DNA of 64,000 bases from Duganella aquatilis. GTDB taxonomy: Bacteria > Pseudomonadota > Gammaproteobacteria > Burkholderiales > Burkholderiaceae_D. Made by a program: the position numbers and the translations under genes. Position 1 is the first letter of the stretch; each line of letters starts with the position of its first letter. The notes under the pieces are model-generated. The model was not told the DNA's origin, searched no databases, and saw only the letters and a list, made by a program, of their open reading frames with translations. The stretch covers positions 248,001 to 312,000 of the forward strand of contig NZ_WKJL01000005.1 in NCBI RefSeq assembly GCF_009674565.1, in the 5' to 3' direction. Shown here piece after piece: positions 8,298 through 17,600 of the stretch.

Positions 8298-10439
8298 TTA
8301 CTCTTGAGGCGTGAGAGCCAACGCACCACTGAAGTCCCCCATAGGCTTGGCGCCATTCGCCGCCAAGGCCTTGTCACGCACCGTCAAACCATCCAGCACC
8401 GGCAGGTTGAAGCGGTGGGTAATCGCGCGCAGGATCGACGCCGAGTCATACTGGGTATGGTCAACCGAACCCTTCTTCACGAACGGCGACACAATGATCG
8501 CCGGCACGCGGGTGCCTGGACCCCAACGGTCGCCCTTCGGTGGCGCAGCGTGGTCGTAGAAGCCGCCGTTTTCATCGTAGGTCACGATGACCAGCATGTT
8601 CTTCCACTGCGGGCTCTTCTTCAGCTTGGCGATCACATCAGCGATGTGGGCATCGCCATCCGCCACCGACGCATAACCGGCGTGCTGATTCAGGTTACCT
8701 TGCGGCTTGTAGAAGGCCACTGGCGGCAGCGTGCCGGCGGCGACGTCAGCCACGAACTGGGTGTCGTAGTCCTTCAGGTGGGCTGCACGGTAGGCCGCGT
8801 TCTTCACCGGGTCCATATTGGCGAAGAAGTTGAACGGCTGGTGGTGGAACTGGAAGTTAGGCGGATTGGCAAACGCGCCGCGGTTGGCCGAGGTGGCGTT
8901 GGCGGTGGTGCTGTTCCAGGCGCCGGCGTACCAGGCCCAATCGATGTTTTTGCTGGTCAGCATGTCACCGATGTTTTTCTGCGTCTGCGGCGGCAAGGTG
9001 GTGGCCTTGGTCGTGTCGGCATACAGGTGGGTGCTGTCGTCGGCGGCTGGCGCGTTGCTGCTTGGCTGGAAGGCCGGCTGCATGGTGTTGACCGCGTAGA
9101 ACATGCCGGTCGAGTCCGCTGGCGTCAGGGTGCTGTCGTTGGCGTAGGTCTGTGCGCCGTTCAGCACGCTGGTCGGCGAGGTGGCCGCTGGCGTCAGACG
9201 CACGAAGTTACCCTTGCTGTCCAGATCGATCTTCGAGATCGAACCGGCGGCCACCGATTTGTCGGCGTTCGGGTATTGCGGCGCGCAGGCGCAGATCAGG
9301 TACTGGTGGGTCAGGAAGGAACCGCCGAAGGCGCCGATGAACAGGTTGTCGGCCAGCGCGTATTGCTTGGCGATGTCCCACATCTTCATCTTGCTGCCGT
9401 CGTAGTAGCCCATGCTCAGGCCGCCGGCGTCCGAGTACAGGGCGAACTTGTCGTTGGCGCCGCCGTTGATCTGCATCTGGTTGTTGTAGAAGCGGTGCAC
9501 CAGGTCGCGCGTGATGACCGATTGCGGCATGGCGATCGGGCTGTTCGCGTCGTCGATCTGGAATGGTTTGTTCGGCAGGTTGGCCGATTGCGCCTGGGTG
9601 ATCACCAGGCTTTGGCCGGCGGCGGTCATGCCGCCCCAGGTCGGCGGCAGCACCGGCAGGGTGCTGTTGTCGACATCCTTCTGCGCCACGTAGCCGCCGG
9701 TCGAAGTCGGGTTCACGCCCGGCACGCCGTTGGCGCCTGGGAACAGGCCGTACAGATTGTCGAAGCCGCGGTTTTCCGCGTAGATCACAACGATGTTCTT
9801 GATGTTGCCCAGCGCGGCGCCGGCGCTGATGGCGTTGGCCACGTCGGCGTTGGCGCTTTGCGTGCCGGCAGCGGCGATGACGGAGGTGAAGGTATCGTTC
9901 TCCGATTTCAGCTTGGCCTGGTCGTCGCCCGAGACTTTGTTGACGTCGGCCAGCAGGTTGCTTTCCGAAACGCCGATACGTGCTGCCAGTTGCGCGCTGG
10001 CCTTGGCGAAGTCGCCGCCGTTGGCGTCCATGATGGCGGTCAGCTCGGTGCTGATGGCGTCGATGATGCCGGTGTGGCCGTTCGGTGCGCGGAACACCAG
10101 TTTCTGCGTGACCTTGGTGCCGGCGTCGCCCAGCGCGTCGTGGCGGATGGCGTCGGTGCCGACGGTGACCAGCAGCGCGCCGCTGCTGGCGCCGGTCACT
10201 TTGAAGGTGCCGTCGGCGGCGGTGCGTACGCTGCCCGAGTTGCTGTCGCAGGTCAGCTTGGCGCTGGTGCTTTCCAGGCAGACCACGGCGTTTTCATAAT
10301 AGCTGCCGACCACCTGGCCGGACAGGGTAGGCACATCGCCATCGGACGAGCTGCCGCAGGCGACCAGGCCGGCACCGACGCCGGCTGCCAGCAACAGCAG
10401 CGGCAACGGGCGCAGCGCCATATTGAGTGTAGTTTTCAT
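8298..10439 (-). CDS. Lipoprotein phosphoesterase (acid phosphatase / phospholipase C family, PF04185)
   Basis: A 713-residue surface or periplasmic lipoprotein: lipobox GLVACGSSS near residue 28. An N-terminal accessory region of about 200 residues (small beta-sandwich, VSGQ/VGSYYENAVV style, then an Ala-rich helical part) precedes the phosphoesterase domain, which starts at NIVVIYAENRGFDNLYGLFPG, the family signature with the metal-binding acidic residue and Asn. FQFHHQPFNFF, VTYDENGGFYDHAAPP and VPAIIVSPFV are further family motifs. Such enzymes (AcpA, PLC) hydrolyse phosphomonoesters or phosphodiesters. A consensus Pho box lies upstream, so phosphate scavenging is likely. Substrate specificity cannot be read. 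Confidence 0.85.
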   Translation of the reverse strand: MKTTLNMALRPLPLLLLAAGVGAGLVACGSSSDGDVPTLSGQVVGSYYENAVVCLESTSAKLTCDSNSGSVRTAADGTFKVTGASSGALLVTVGTDAIRHDALGDAGTKVTQKLVFRAPNGHTGIIDAISTELTAIMDANGGDFAKASAQLAARIGVSESNLLADVNKVSGDDQAKLKSENDTFTSVIAAAGTQSANADVANAISAGAALGNIKNIVVIYAENRGFDNLYGLFPGANGVPGVNPTSTGGYVAQKDVDNSTLPVLPPTWGGMTAAGQSLVITQAQSANLPNKPFQIDDANSPIAMPQSVITRDLVHRFYNNQMQINGGANDKFALYSDAGGLSMGYYDGSKMKMWDIAKQYALADNLFIGAFGGSFLTHQYLICACAPQYPNADKSVAAGSISKIDLDSKGNFVRLTPAATSPTSVLNGAQTYANDSTLTPADSTGMFYAVNTMQPAFQPSSNAPAADDSTHLYADTTKATTLPPQTQKNIGDMLTSKNIDWAWYAGAWNSTTANATSANRGAFANPPNFQFHHQPFNFFANMDPVKNAAYRAAHLKDYDTQFVADVAAGTLPPVAFYKPQGNLNQHAGYASVADGDAHIADVIAKLKKSPQWKNMLVIVTYDENGGFYDHAAPPKGDRWGPGTRVPAIIVSPFVKKGSVDHTQYDSASILRAITHRFNLPVLDGLTVRDKALAANGAKPMGDFSGALALTPQE

Positions 10440-10537
10440 CTTCTTGCCTTGAGGGTGGTGGGTGAAAGCCGCTCATGCTATTTAGTAAATATGTCAGGAC
10501 GATGAAATGTTTGAAGCGCAAAAGTATCGTTTTGTAT

Positions 10538-10555
10538 CTGTCATGTAGCTGTCAT
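10538..10555 (+). promoter_or_regulatory. Pho box (PhoB binding site), two perfect CTGTCAT repeats
   Basis: CTGTCAT-GTAG-CTGTCAT: two identical 7-bp direct repeats with the canonical 4-bp spacer (11-bp phase), matching the enterobacterial PhoB consensus at all conserved half-site positions. It lies in the 138-bp divergent region between the phosphoesterase (minus) and the peroxidase (plus). The repeat orientation points towards the peroxidase, 22 bp before its ATG, with a weak -10 (TACGCT, 10566-10571). The phosphoesterase starts about 100 bp away on the other side. PhoB itself is not encoded in the window. Confidence 0.7.
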
Positions 10556-10577
10556 GCCGCTTTGCTACGCTGCGCGC

Positions 10578-11861
10578 ATGAAAATTATTTATACAGTTGC
10601 CGTGGTGGCCGCTGCCTTGCTCAGCGCCTGCCAGCCGACATCGCCGCCCGCCGCTTCCGCCCCTTCTGCTGCTGCCGTCGCCGCATCTGCCGACGCCCCG
10701 CGCGCCGCCTATGCGCCGATGGCCGGCCGCCGGCCGACGGTGCCCGAGCTGACCGCGCTGGGTCGCGCCATGTTCAACGAGCCGGCGCTGTCGGCCTCGG
10801 GCAAGCTGGCCTGCGCCAGCTGCCACAGTCCCGACAACGCCTACAGCCCCAACAACAATCTCGCCGCGCAGCTGGGCGGCGCCGACGGCAAGACCGAAGG
10901 CACGCGCGCGGCGCCGTCGTTGCGCTACATCCAGAACGCGCCTGCTTTCAGCGAGCACTATCACGACGATGACGGCGACGACAGCGTCGATGCCGGCCCG
11001 ACAGGCGGCCACAACTGGGACGGCCGCGCGCAGTCGGCCCACGAGCAGGCGCTGGGTCCGCTGCTGTCGGCGCACGAGATGGGCAACAAGGATGAGGCGG
11101 CGGTGCTGGCCAAGTTGCGCGCCAGTCCGCTGGCGGCGCAGTTCCGCCAGGTGTATGGCGAGGATATTTTCGAACGGCCGAACGCGGCCATGCAGGGCGC
11201 GCTGATGGCGCTGGAAGTGTTCCAGGAAAGTCCGACCGACTTCTACCCGTACAACAGCAAGTACGACGCCTTCCTGCGCAAGCAGACCACGCTGAGCGCG
11301 CAGGAGCTGCGCGGGCTGCGGCTGTTCAACGATGAAACCAAGGGTAATTGTGCGTCCTGCCACATCAGCCAGATTTCGCCGGGCGGCGTGTTCCCGCAGT
11401 TCACCGACTACGGCCTGATCAACATCGGCGTGCCGCGCAACCGCAAGCTGCTGGCCAACGCCGATCCGCAGTATTACGACCTCGGCCTGTGCGGCCCCGA
11501 CCGCACCGATCTGAAGGAGCACAAGGAATACTGCGGCGCCTTCAAGACGCCGTCGCTGCGCAACGTCGCGCTGCGCAAGGCCTACTTCCACAACGGCAGC
11601 TTCACCAGCCTGACCGAGGTGGTGCGCTTCTACGCCACGCGCGACACCACGCCAATGAAGTGGTACAAGCAGCGCAAGTTCGACGACCAGCCAGCCGGGT
11701 TGGACGCCAACGTCAACATGGAAGCGCCGTTCGGCGGCAAGCCCGGCGACAAGCCGCTGCTCAACGAAGCCGAAATCGCCGACATCGTCGCCTTCCTCAA
11801 AACCTTGACCGACGGCTACTCCGGGGTCAGGTCCCCCAATTCAACACGGGCACAGCCGTAA
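10578..11861 (+). CDS. Di-heme cytochrome c peroxidase (MauG/CCP family), lipoprotein
   Basis: A 427-residue protein with lipobox LLSAC at about residue 17 and two heme c motifs: CASCH (near residue 76) and CASCH (near residue 257). TPSLRNVALRKAYFHNG with FLKTLTDGY at the end is the signature of the CCP/MauG family, periplasmic enzymes that reduce H2O2 or oxidise protein side chains. ATG 10578 is chosen because it begins the lipoprotein signal; the eight residues before it overlap the Pho box. The last 13 residues (SGVRSPNSTRAQP) are encoded by a palindromic repeat and are not part of the family fold. Regulation by PhoB is suggested by the adjacent box. Confidence 0.9.
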   Translation: MKIIYTVAVVAAALLSACQPTSPPAASAPSAAAVAASADAPRAAYAPMAGRRPTVPELTALGRAMFNEPALSASGKLACASCHSPDNAYSPNNNLAAQLGGADGKTEGTRAAPSLRYIQNAPAFSEHYHDDDGDDSVDAGPTGGHNWDGRAQSAHEQALGPLLSAHEMGNKDEAAVLAKLRASPLAAQFRQVYGEDIFERPNAAMQGALMALEVFQESPTDFYPYNSKYDAFLRKQTTLSAQELRGLRLFNDETKGNCASCHISQISPGGVFPQFTDYGLINIGVPRNRKLLANADPQYYDLGLCGPDRTDLKEHKEYCGAFKTPSLRNVALRKAYFHNGSFTSLTEVVRFYATRDTTPMKWYKQRKFDDQPAGLDANVNMEAPFGGKPGDKPLLNEAEIADIVAFLKTLTDGYSGVRSPNSTRAQP

Positions 11862-11911
11862 TACTGACTACGGCCGGGCTCGTGTAGAAATGAGGGACCT
11901 GACCCCGGAGT
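11818..11911. repeat. 94-bp palindrome forming the 3' ends of two convergent genes
   Basis: Perfect 18-bp outer arms (11818-11835 and 11894-11911, core CCGGGGTCAGGTCCC) enclose an imperfect continuation (ACACGGGCACAGCCGTA against TACGGCCGGGCTCGTGT). Both flanking genes read into it and end inside, six bases apart. Because the element is an inverted repeat, the tails match: SGVRSPNSTRAQP from the peroxidase and SGVRSLISTRARP from the DJ-1 protein. The element therefore appears to have inserted over both original stop codons. Confidence 0.85.
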
Positions 11912-12509
11912 TTTGCCAGTCGTAGTCCATCTGGCGGGCGGTGCGTTCGGCCAGCGCCTGGCCGGCGAGGCGGGCGACCAGGTGCAGCGACATGTCGATG
12001 CCGGCGGAGATGCCGGCCGAGGTGACGATGCGGCCGGTGTCGATCCAGCGCCGGCCGCCTTCGACCTGCACCTGCGGCCAGCCGGCACGCAGTTCGTCCA
12101 GGTCTTCCCAGTGGGTGGTGGCGGGCAGGCCGTCGAGCAGGCCGGCTTCGGCCAGCAGCAGGGCGCCGGTGCAGACCGAGGCGGTCAGTTCGGCGCGGCC
12201 GGCCGTGGCGGCGATCCAGCCGATGACTTCCGGCCGCGTCAGTTCGGCGGTCACCACGCCGCCCGGCACAATCAGTATGTCGATGGGGCCGGCGTTGGCG
12301 AACGTGGTTTCCGGATGCAGGACCAGTCCGGCGCGGGCGCGTATGGCGGCATCGCTGGCGCCGATGGTGCGCACGGCAAATGGCGGCGGCGCTGCTTCCT
12401 GCGCCAGCTTGCCGGCCACGCGCGTGGCGCAGGTGAAAACTTCGTAGGGGCCGGCAAAGTCCAATACTTCAACGTTGTCGAATATGTAAATGCCGATGGT
12501 GCGCGTCAT
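11868..12509 (-). CDS. DJ-1/PfpI family protein (isonitrile hydratase-like)
   Basis: A 213-residue cytoplasmic protein of the class I glutamine-amidotransferase-like fold. GIYIFDNVEVLDFAGPYEVF at the N-terminus, IVPGG, and the nucleophile elbow SVCTGALLLAEAGLLDG (catalytic Cys) followed by ATTHW are characteristic of the DJ-1/PfpI group that includes isonitrile hydratase InhA. Start ATG 12509 has AGGAGG five bases upstream. It diverges from a GlxA-type AraC regulator carrying the same fold at its N-terminus, a common regulator-enzyme pairing. The natural C-terminus seems to be near MDYDWQ; the final 13 or so residues come from the palindrome at 11818-11911. Confidence 0.85.
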   Translation of the reverse strand: MTRTIGIYIFDNVEVLDFAGPYEVFTCATRVAGKLAQEAAPPPFAVRTIGASDAAIRARAGLVLHPETTFANAGPIDILIVPGGVVTAELTRPEVIGWIAATAGRAELTASVCTGALLLAEAGLLDGLPATTHWEDLDELRAGWPQVQVEGGRRWIDTGRIVTSAGISAGIDMSLHLVARLAGQALAERTARQMDYDWQNSGVRSLISTRARP

Positions 12510-12552
12510 GAGGTCCTCCTGATTGGGATGCCGCATCGTCGCATGACGGCGG

Positions 12553-12581
12553 TTGACATAAATGACGCTCATGGTTGAATA
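12553..12581 (+). promoter_or_regulatory. Candidate sigma-70 promoter of the AraC-type regulator
   Basis: TTGACA (12553-12558), 17-bp spacer, TGAATA (12576-12581), ending 8 bp before the ATG at 12590. The predicted transcript start is at or just before the start codon, so the mRNA would be almost leaderless, which fits the absence of a clear ribosome site. Confidence 0.45.
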
Positions 12582-12589
12582 TCTGCCAC

Positions 12590-13573
12590 ATGACGCCCAT
12601 CCCAATCTGGCTGCTGGTGTATCCCGACTTTCTGCTGCTGGACGCCACCGGTCCCGCCCAGGTCTTTTCCACCGCGAATGACGAGGCGCGCGACGCCGGC
12701 TTGCCGCTGCCTTATCAAATCAATATGGTCGCTGCCGAGGCCGGCTTGGTGATGTCGACCGCCGGCGTTGCGCTGCAGGCGGCGTCGCTGCCCGATCCGG
12801 CCGCGCTGGCTGGCGCCACCCTGATCGTCGCCGGCGGCCGCGGCGTGGAAAACGGCGTGGATGGCAGCCCGGTCCTGGCACCGGCCGTCACCGGCTGGGT
12901 GGCGCGCGCGGCCGCGCAGGCGGCGCGCTGCTGCTCGGTGTGCTCGGGCGCTTTCGTGCTGGCCCACGCCGGACTGCTGGACGGCCGCCGCGCCGTCACC
13001 CACTGGCAGGACGCCGCCGCGCTGCAGGCGCAATTCCCCGCCATCGCGGTGCAGGACGACGCCCTCTATATAAGAGACGGCGCGCTCTACACTTCGGCCG
13101 GGATCGCGGCCGGCATCGACCTGGCGCTGGCGCTGGTCGAGGAAGACCTGGGCCGCGGCGCCGGTCTGGCGGCGGCCAAGCGGCTGGTGGTGTTCTACAA
13201 GCGGCCCGGCGGCCAGCGCCAGTTCAGCGCCGAGCTGCTGGCGCAGGCCGATCCGCAGGGCGTGCACGGCCTGCTGACCGCCTGGCTGCGGCCGCGCCTG
13301 CAACAGCAGCTGGATGTCGAACAGATGGCGGCGGCGCTGGCCATGTCGGTGCGCACGCTGCACCGGCGCCTGCGGCAGCAGTCCGGCCTGACGCCGGCGC
13401 AATTGCTGCTGCGGCTGCGCATGGAGGCGGCCTGCGCGCTGCTGGAACAGGCCGGCATGACGGTGAAGCAGGCCGCCCGCCAGAGCGGCTTCGGCAGCGA
13501 GTACAATCTGCGGCGCGCGTTCGCCGCGCAGCTGGGCGTCGCGCCCAGCGACTATCAATCGCGTTTTGGATAA
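12590..13573 (+). CDS. GlxA-family AraC transcriptional regulator
   Basis: A 327-residue regulator: DJ-1/PfpI-like sensory domain (about 1-195; LLVYPDFLLLDATGPAQVF, IVAGGRG, CSVCSGAFVLAHAGLLDG) joined to a C-terminal AraC DNA-binding domain (about 225-327; two helix-turn-helices, MSVRTLHRRLRQQSG and SGFGSEYNLRRAFAAQLG). Start taken at ATG 12590; an in-frame TTG five codons upstream has no support. It probably controls the divergent DJ-1 gene. The effector is unknown. Confidence 0.92.
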   Translation: MTPIPIWLLVYPDFLLLDATGPAQVFSTANDEARDAGLPLPYQINMVAAEAGLVMSTAGVALQAASLPDPAALAGATLIVAGGRGVENGVDGSPVLAPAVTGWVARAAAQAARCCSVCSGAFVLAHAGLLDGRRAVTHWQDAAALQAQFPAIAVQDDALYIRDGALYTSAGIAAGIDLALALVEEDLGRGAGLAAAKRLVVFYKRPGGQRQFSAELLAQADPQGVHGLLTAWLRPRLQQQLDVEQMAAALAMSVRTLHRRLRQQSGLTPAQLLLRLRMEAACALLEQAGMTVKQAARQSGFGSEYNLRRAFAAQLGVAPSDYQSRFG

Positions 13574-13577
13574 TCGG

Positions 13578-13973
13578 ATGATGCAGGCAGTGGAAAAATG
13601 GCTGGCGCGGGTGCTGTTGCTGAACAGCGGGCTGGCGCTGGCGGTCAGCTTTGGCCTGCTCGGCACGGCGCAGCAGGAGGGTTCCGCCTTGCTGTATGGC
13701 GCGGCGCTGCTGGGTTTCCTGTCCGGGCTGCTGTCGCTGCGGCGCGCCCGCGCCGGCCTGTGGGGCGGCATCCTCTATTATATGGTGCAGCTGTTGAGCT
13801 ATGTTCCGCACGACGGCGGCGCCGCCTTCGGCATCAAGGCCGGCATCAGCCTCGGCATGGTGATGCAATTCAAGACCGCCACCGTGGTCGTCAATATGTT
13901 TGCGCTGGCGCTGCTGGCCGCCACCGTGGCGGTGTTGTGGCGGCGCCGCCGCCAGCCATCCTCCGCGCCCTAA
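13578..13973 (+). CDS. Small inner-membrane protein of unknown function
   Basis: A 131-residue hydrophobic protein with about four predicted membrane spans (LLLNSGLALAVSFGLLG, LLYGAALLGFLSGLLSL, GGILYYMVQLLSYV, and VVVNMFALALLAATVAVLW) and a basic C-terminal tail RRRRQPSS. It starts 4 bp after the AraC regulator stop, so the two are probably co-transcribed. I do not recognise the family. Confidence 0.7.
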   Translation: MMQAVEKWLARVLLLNSGLALAVSFGLLGTAQQEGSALLYGAALLGFLSGLLSLRRARAGLWGGILYYMVQLLSYVPHDGGAAFGIKAGISLGMVMQFKTATVVVNMFALALLAATVAVLWRRRRQPSSAP

Positions 13974-14667
13974 AAATTTCCACCCGTCATCATCTTGTCA
14001 TATCGCTGAGGCAAAGTCTGGTCTGACACGCTGCCTCGCTGACGCTGTTTCAAAATTCCCCTAAAGAAATACATGTTTACATTTTGAAATATAGATAAGG
14101 AAACAGGCTTAATGATTGTTGAACATTGCAATCCGAGCGTGGCGGCAGGGCGACAAGCTTGCAAATAAGTTCCGTCTGGAAATTTTTTAAGCTATACTAG
14201 CCCTCCAAGTCCGATTTTTCAGCCCGTTTTGCGGCTTGGTCGCTAAAAAAGTATGAATGATTTCAAAGGTTTGCGCGGAGCGCGGTAGGCCGCTGTAAAA
14301 ATGCGTAAATTTTTTTCCTCAAGGGAACAAGTTTACTTAGTGGAAGATCGGCGGCGGTCGCCTTGTAATCAGGCAGGCTGATTTCCCCTGCTACCGCAGA
14401 CGGCCTGACTGGCGGCGGAATGGCTGAAACAGCAGCAATGTTGAGTTGGAATTAAGCAATAAATCTTCTTGAGTTTACTCAAGTTGATAAAGTTGTTGTC
14501 GTTAAGAATTGTACGAGCGCAGTTTTGTGCGTGCGGTATGCAGCAACCCAATACGTAGTCAAACGGCAAATATGCCACTGGCGGAAGACGCGGATGCAAC
14601 GGTAGGGCCGTGCACCAGATGTTTTCGGACAGCAAAATCGAATCAGCGCCCTTCTAGGAGAAATGCA
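13974..14667. other. 694-bp non-coding region upstream of giant repeat protein 1
   Basis: No supportable gene; it is AT-richer than its surroundings. Contents: a Pho-box-like pair CCGTCAT-CATC-TTGTCAT (13984-14001); a perfect 9-bp inverted repeat TTTCAAAAT/ATTTTGAAA (14048-14056, 14081-14089); a candidate sigma-70 promoter (14170-14198); AATCAG/CTGATT hairpin near 14368-14384; and the palindrome CTTGAG-TTTA-CTCAAG (14468-14483). If the promoter is real, the giant gene has a leader of about 460 nt, long enough for post-transcriptional control. Confidence 0.6.
14170..14198 (+). promoter_or_regulatory. Candidate sigma-70 promoter for giant repeat protein 1
   Basis: TTCCGT (14170-14175), 17-bp spacer containing a T-rich run, and a good -10 TATACT (14193-14198). 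Predicted start near 14205, about 460 nt before the ATG. Confidence 0.4.
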
Positions 14668-17600
14668 ATGAGCGTCATTACCAATATGTCCACCAATCAG
14701 ATCGCGGGTCTGAGCACGAGCCAGGTCGTGACCATCTCGACCGCTGATATCGCGGCGCTCAGCTCCGATCAGATGACGGCGTTGACCAGCAACCAGTTCC
14801 AGGTACTGACCTCGGCGCAAGTTGGGGCTATTTCGAGCGGCAATGTGCCGTTGTTGAGCGCGGCTAACTTCGGCGCCCTGAGCTCCAATGGCTTTGTTGG
14901 CCTGACCACCGGCCAGGTCAAGATTCTGACTACCGAACAAGTCGCCGCGCTGACCACCAACCAGGTCGGCGTGCTGACCAGCCGCCAGCTGGCCGCGCTG
15001 ACCACCGAGTCGATCGCCGCCCTGCAGACCGAAGACTTTGCCGCGCTGAAGACCGCCGCCCTGTCCGGCCTGAGCAGCACCCAGGTCAAAGCCCTGACCA
15101 CCGAGCAAATCGTTGCCCTGACCACCAACCAGGCCAATTCCCTGACCAGCGCGCAAGTCGTGGCCCTGACCACCGAGTCGGTTGCCGCCATGCAAACCGA
15201 AGACCTGGCCTCGCTGAAAACCGCCTCGTTCGCGGCCCTGACCAGCAACCAGGTGGCCGTCCTGACCACCAACCAGATCGCCGGCCTGAGCACCTCCCAG
15301 TTCGCCGCGATGAGCACCGCCGACGTCGCCCTGGGCCTGACCACCGAGCAGCTGAAGGCCATGACCTCGAACCAGTTCGCCGGCCTGACCACCGCGCAGA
15401 TCAGCGCGCTGTCGACCGAGAACCTGGCCGCGATTGACGCCGTCGACATGGTCGGCATCACCACCGCCGGCATCGCCGCACTGAAATCGAACCAGATCGC
15501 CGGTCTGACCACCGAGCAGATCAGCAGCCTGTCGACCAGCCAGATTGGCGCCGTCAGCACCGCCGCCGTCAAGGCCCTGAGCAGCGAGCAAGTCGTGGCG
15601 CTGACCACCAACCAGGCTGGCGTACTGAGCAGCGCGCAAGTCAATGCGCTGACCACCGAATCGATCGCCGCCCTGCAAACCGAAGACTTTGCCGCGCTGA
15701 AGACCGCGACCATCGCCGGCATCAGCAGCGCCCAGATCCAGGCCCTGACCACCGAGCAGATCGTTGCCCTGACCGTCGGCCAGGCCGGCGCGCTGAGCAG
15801 CGCCCAGGTCCGCGCGCTGGGTACCGAGGCGATCGCCGCCCTGCAGACCGAAGACTTGGCCGCCCTGAAAACCGCCTCGTTCCAGGCCCTGACCACCAAC
15901 CAGGTGGCGGCCCTGACCACCAACCAGATCACCGGCCTGACCAGCGCCCAGTTCGCTGCGATGAGCACCACCGACGTTGCCCAAGGCCTGACCACCGAGC
16001 AGCTGAAGGCCATGACCTCGAACCAGTTCACCGGCCTGACCACTGCGCAAATCGGCGCGCTGTCGACCGAAAACCTGGCCGCGATCGACGCCGTCGACAT
16101 GGTGGGCATCACCACCGCCGGCATCGCCGCACTGAAATCGTCGCAGGTCGCCGGTCTGACCACCGAGCAGATCAGCAAACTGTCGGCTGGCCAGGTTGCC
16201 GCCGTCAGCACTGCCGCTGTCAAGGCGCTGAACACCGAGCAGGTCGTGGCCCTGACCACCGACCAGGCTGGCGCACTGAGCAGCGCGCAAGTCAATGCGC
16301 TGACCACCGAAACGATCGCCGCCCTGCAAACCGAAGACTTCGCCGCGTTGAAGACCGCGGCCATCGCCGGCATCACCAGCGTCCAGATCCAGGCCCTGAC
16401 CACCGAGCAGATCGTTGCCCTGAACAGCAACCAGGCTGGCGTGCTGAGCAGCGCCCAAGTGCGCGCCCTGACCAGCGAGCAAGTCGCCGCCCTGCAGACC
16501 GAAGACCTGGCCGCCCTGAAAACCGCCTCGTTCGCGGCCCTGACCACCAACCAGGTGGCGGCCCTGACCACCAACCAGATCACCGGTCTGACCAGCGCCC
16601 AGTTCGCCGCGATGAGCACCACCGACGTCGCCCAGGGCCTGACCACCGAGCAGCTGAAGGCCATGACCTCGAACCAGTTCACCGGCCTGACCACCGCGCA
16701 GATCAGCGCGCTGTCGACCGAGAACCTGGCCGCGATCGACGCCGTCGACATGGTCGGTATCACCACCGCCGGCATCGCCGCCCTGAAATCGAACCAGATC
16801 GCCGGTCTGACCACCGAGCAGATCAGCAGCCTGTCGACCAGCCAGATTGGCGCCGTCAGCACCGCTGCCGTCAAGGCCCTGAGCAGCGAGCAAGTCGTGG
16901 CGCTGACCACCAACCAGGCTGGCGCACTGAGCAGCGCGCAAGTCAACGCGCTGACCACCGAGTCGATCGCCGCGCTGCAAACCGAAGACTTCGCCGCCCT
17001 GAAGACCTCGACCATCGCCGGCCTCAGCAGCGCCCAGATCCAGGCCCTGACCACCGAGCAGATCGTTGCCCTGACCGTCGGCCAGGCCGGCGCGCTGAGC
17101 AGCGCCCAGGTGCGTGGGCTGGGTACCGAGGCCATCGCCGCCCTGCAGACCGAAGACCTGGCTGCCCTGAAAACCGCTTCGTTCGCGGCCCTGACCACCA
17201 ACCAGGTGGCAGCCCTGACCACCAACCAGGTCACCGGCCTGACCAGCGCCCAGTTCGCCGCGATGAGCACCACCGACATCGCCCAGGGCCTGACCACCGA
17301 GCAGCTGAAGGCCATGACCTCGAACCAGTTCACCGGCCTGACCACCGCGCAGATCAGCGCGCTGTCGACCGAGAACCTGGCCGCGATTGACGCCGTCGAC
17401 ATGGTCGGCATCACCACCGCCGGCATCGCCGCGCTGAAATCGAACCAGATCGCCGGTCTGACCACCGAGCAGATCAGCAAACTGTCGGCCGGCCAGGTTG
17501 TAGCCGTCAGCACCGCCGCCATCAAGGCCCTGAGCACCGAGCAGGTCGTGGCGCTGACCACCGAACAGGCTGGCGCACTGAGCAGCGCGCAAGTCAATGC

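Noticed and set aside
8166..10505. 779-codon plus-strand frame over the phosphoesterase
   Set aside because: Antisense shadow with an Arg/Gly/Val-rich product and no start signal; the minus strand encodes the phosphoesterase motifs.
14509..14667. N-terminal extension of giant protein 1 by 53 residues
   Set aside because: The extension has no ribosome site and no repeat or signal character, whereas ATG 14668 has TAGGAG at good spacing.
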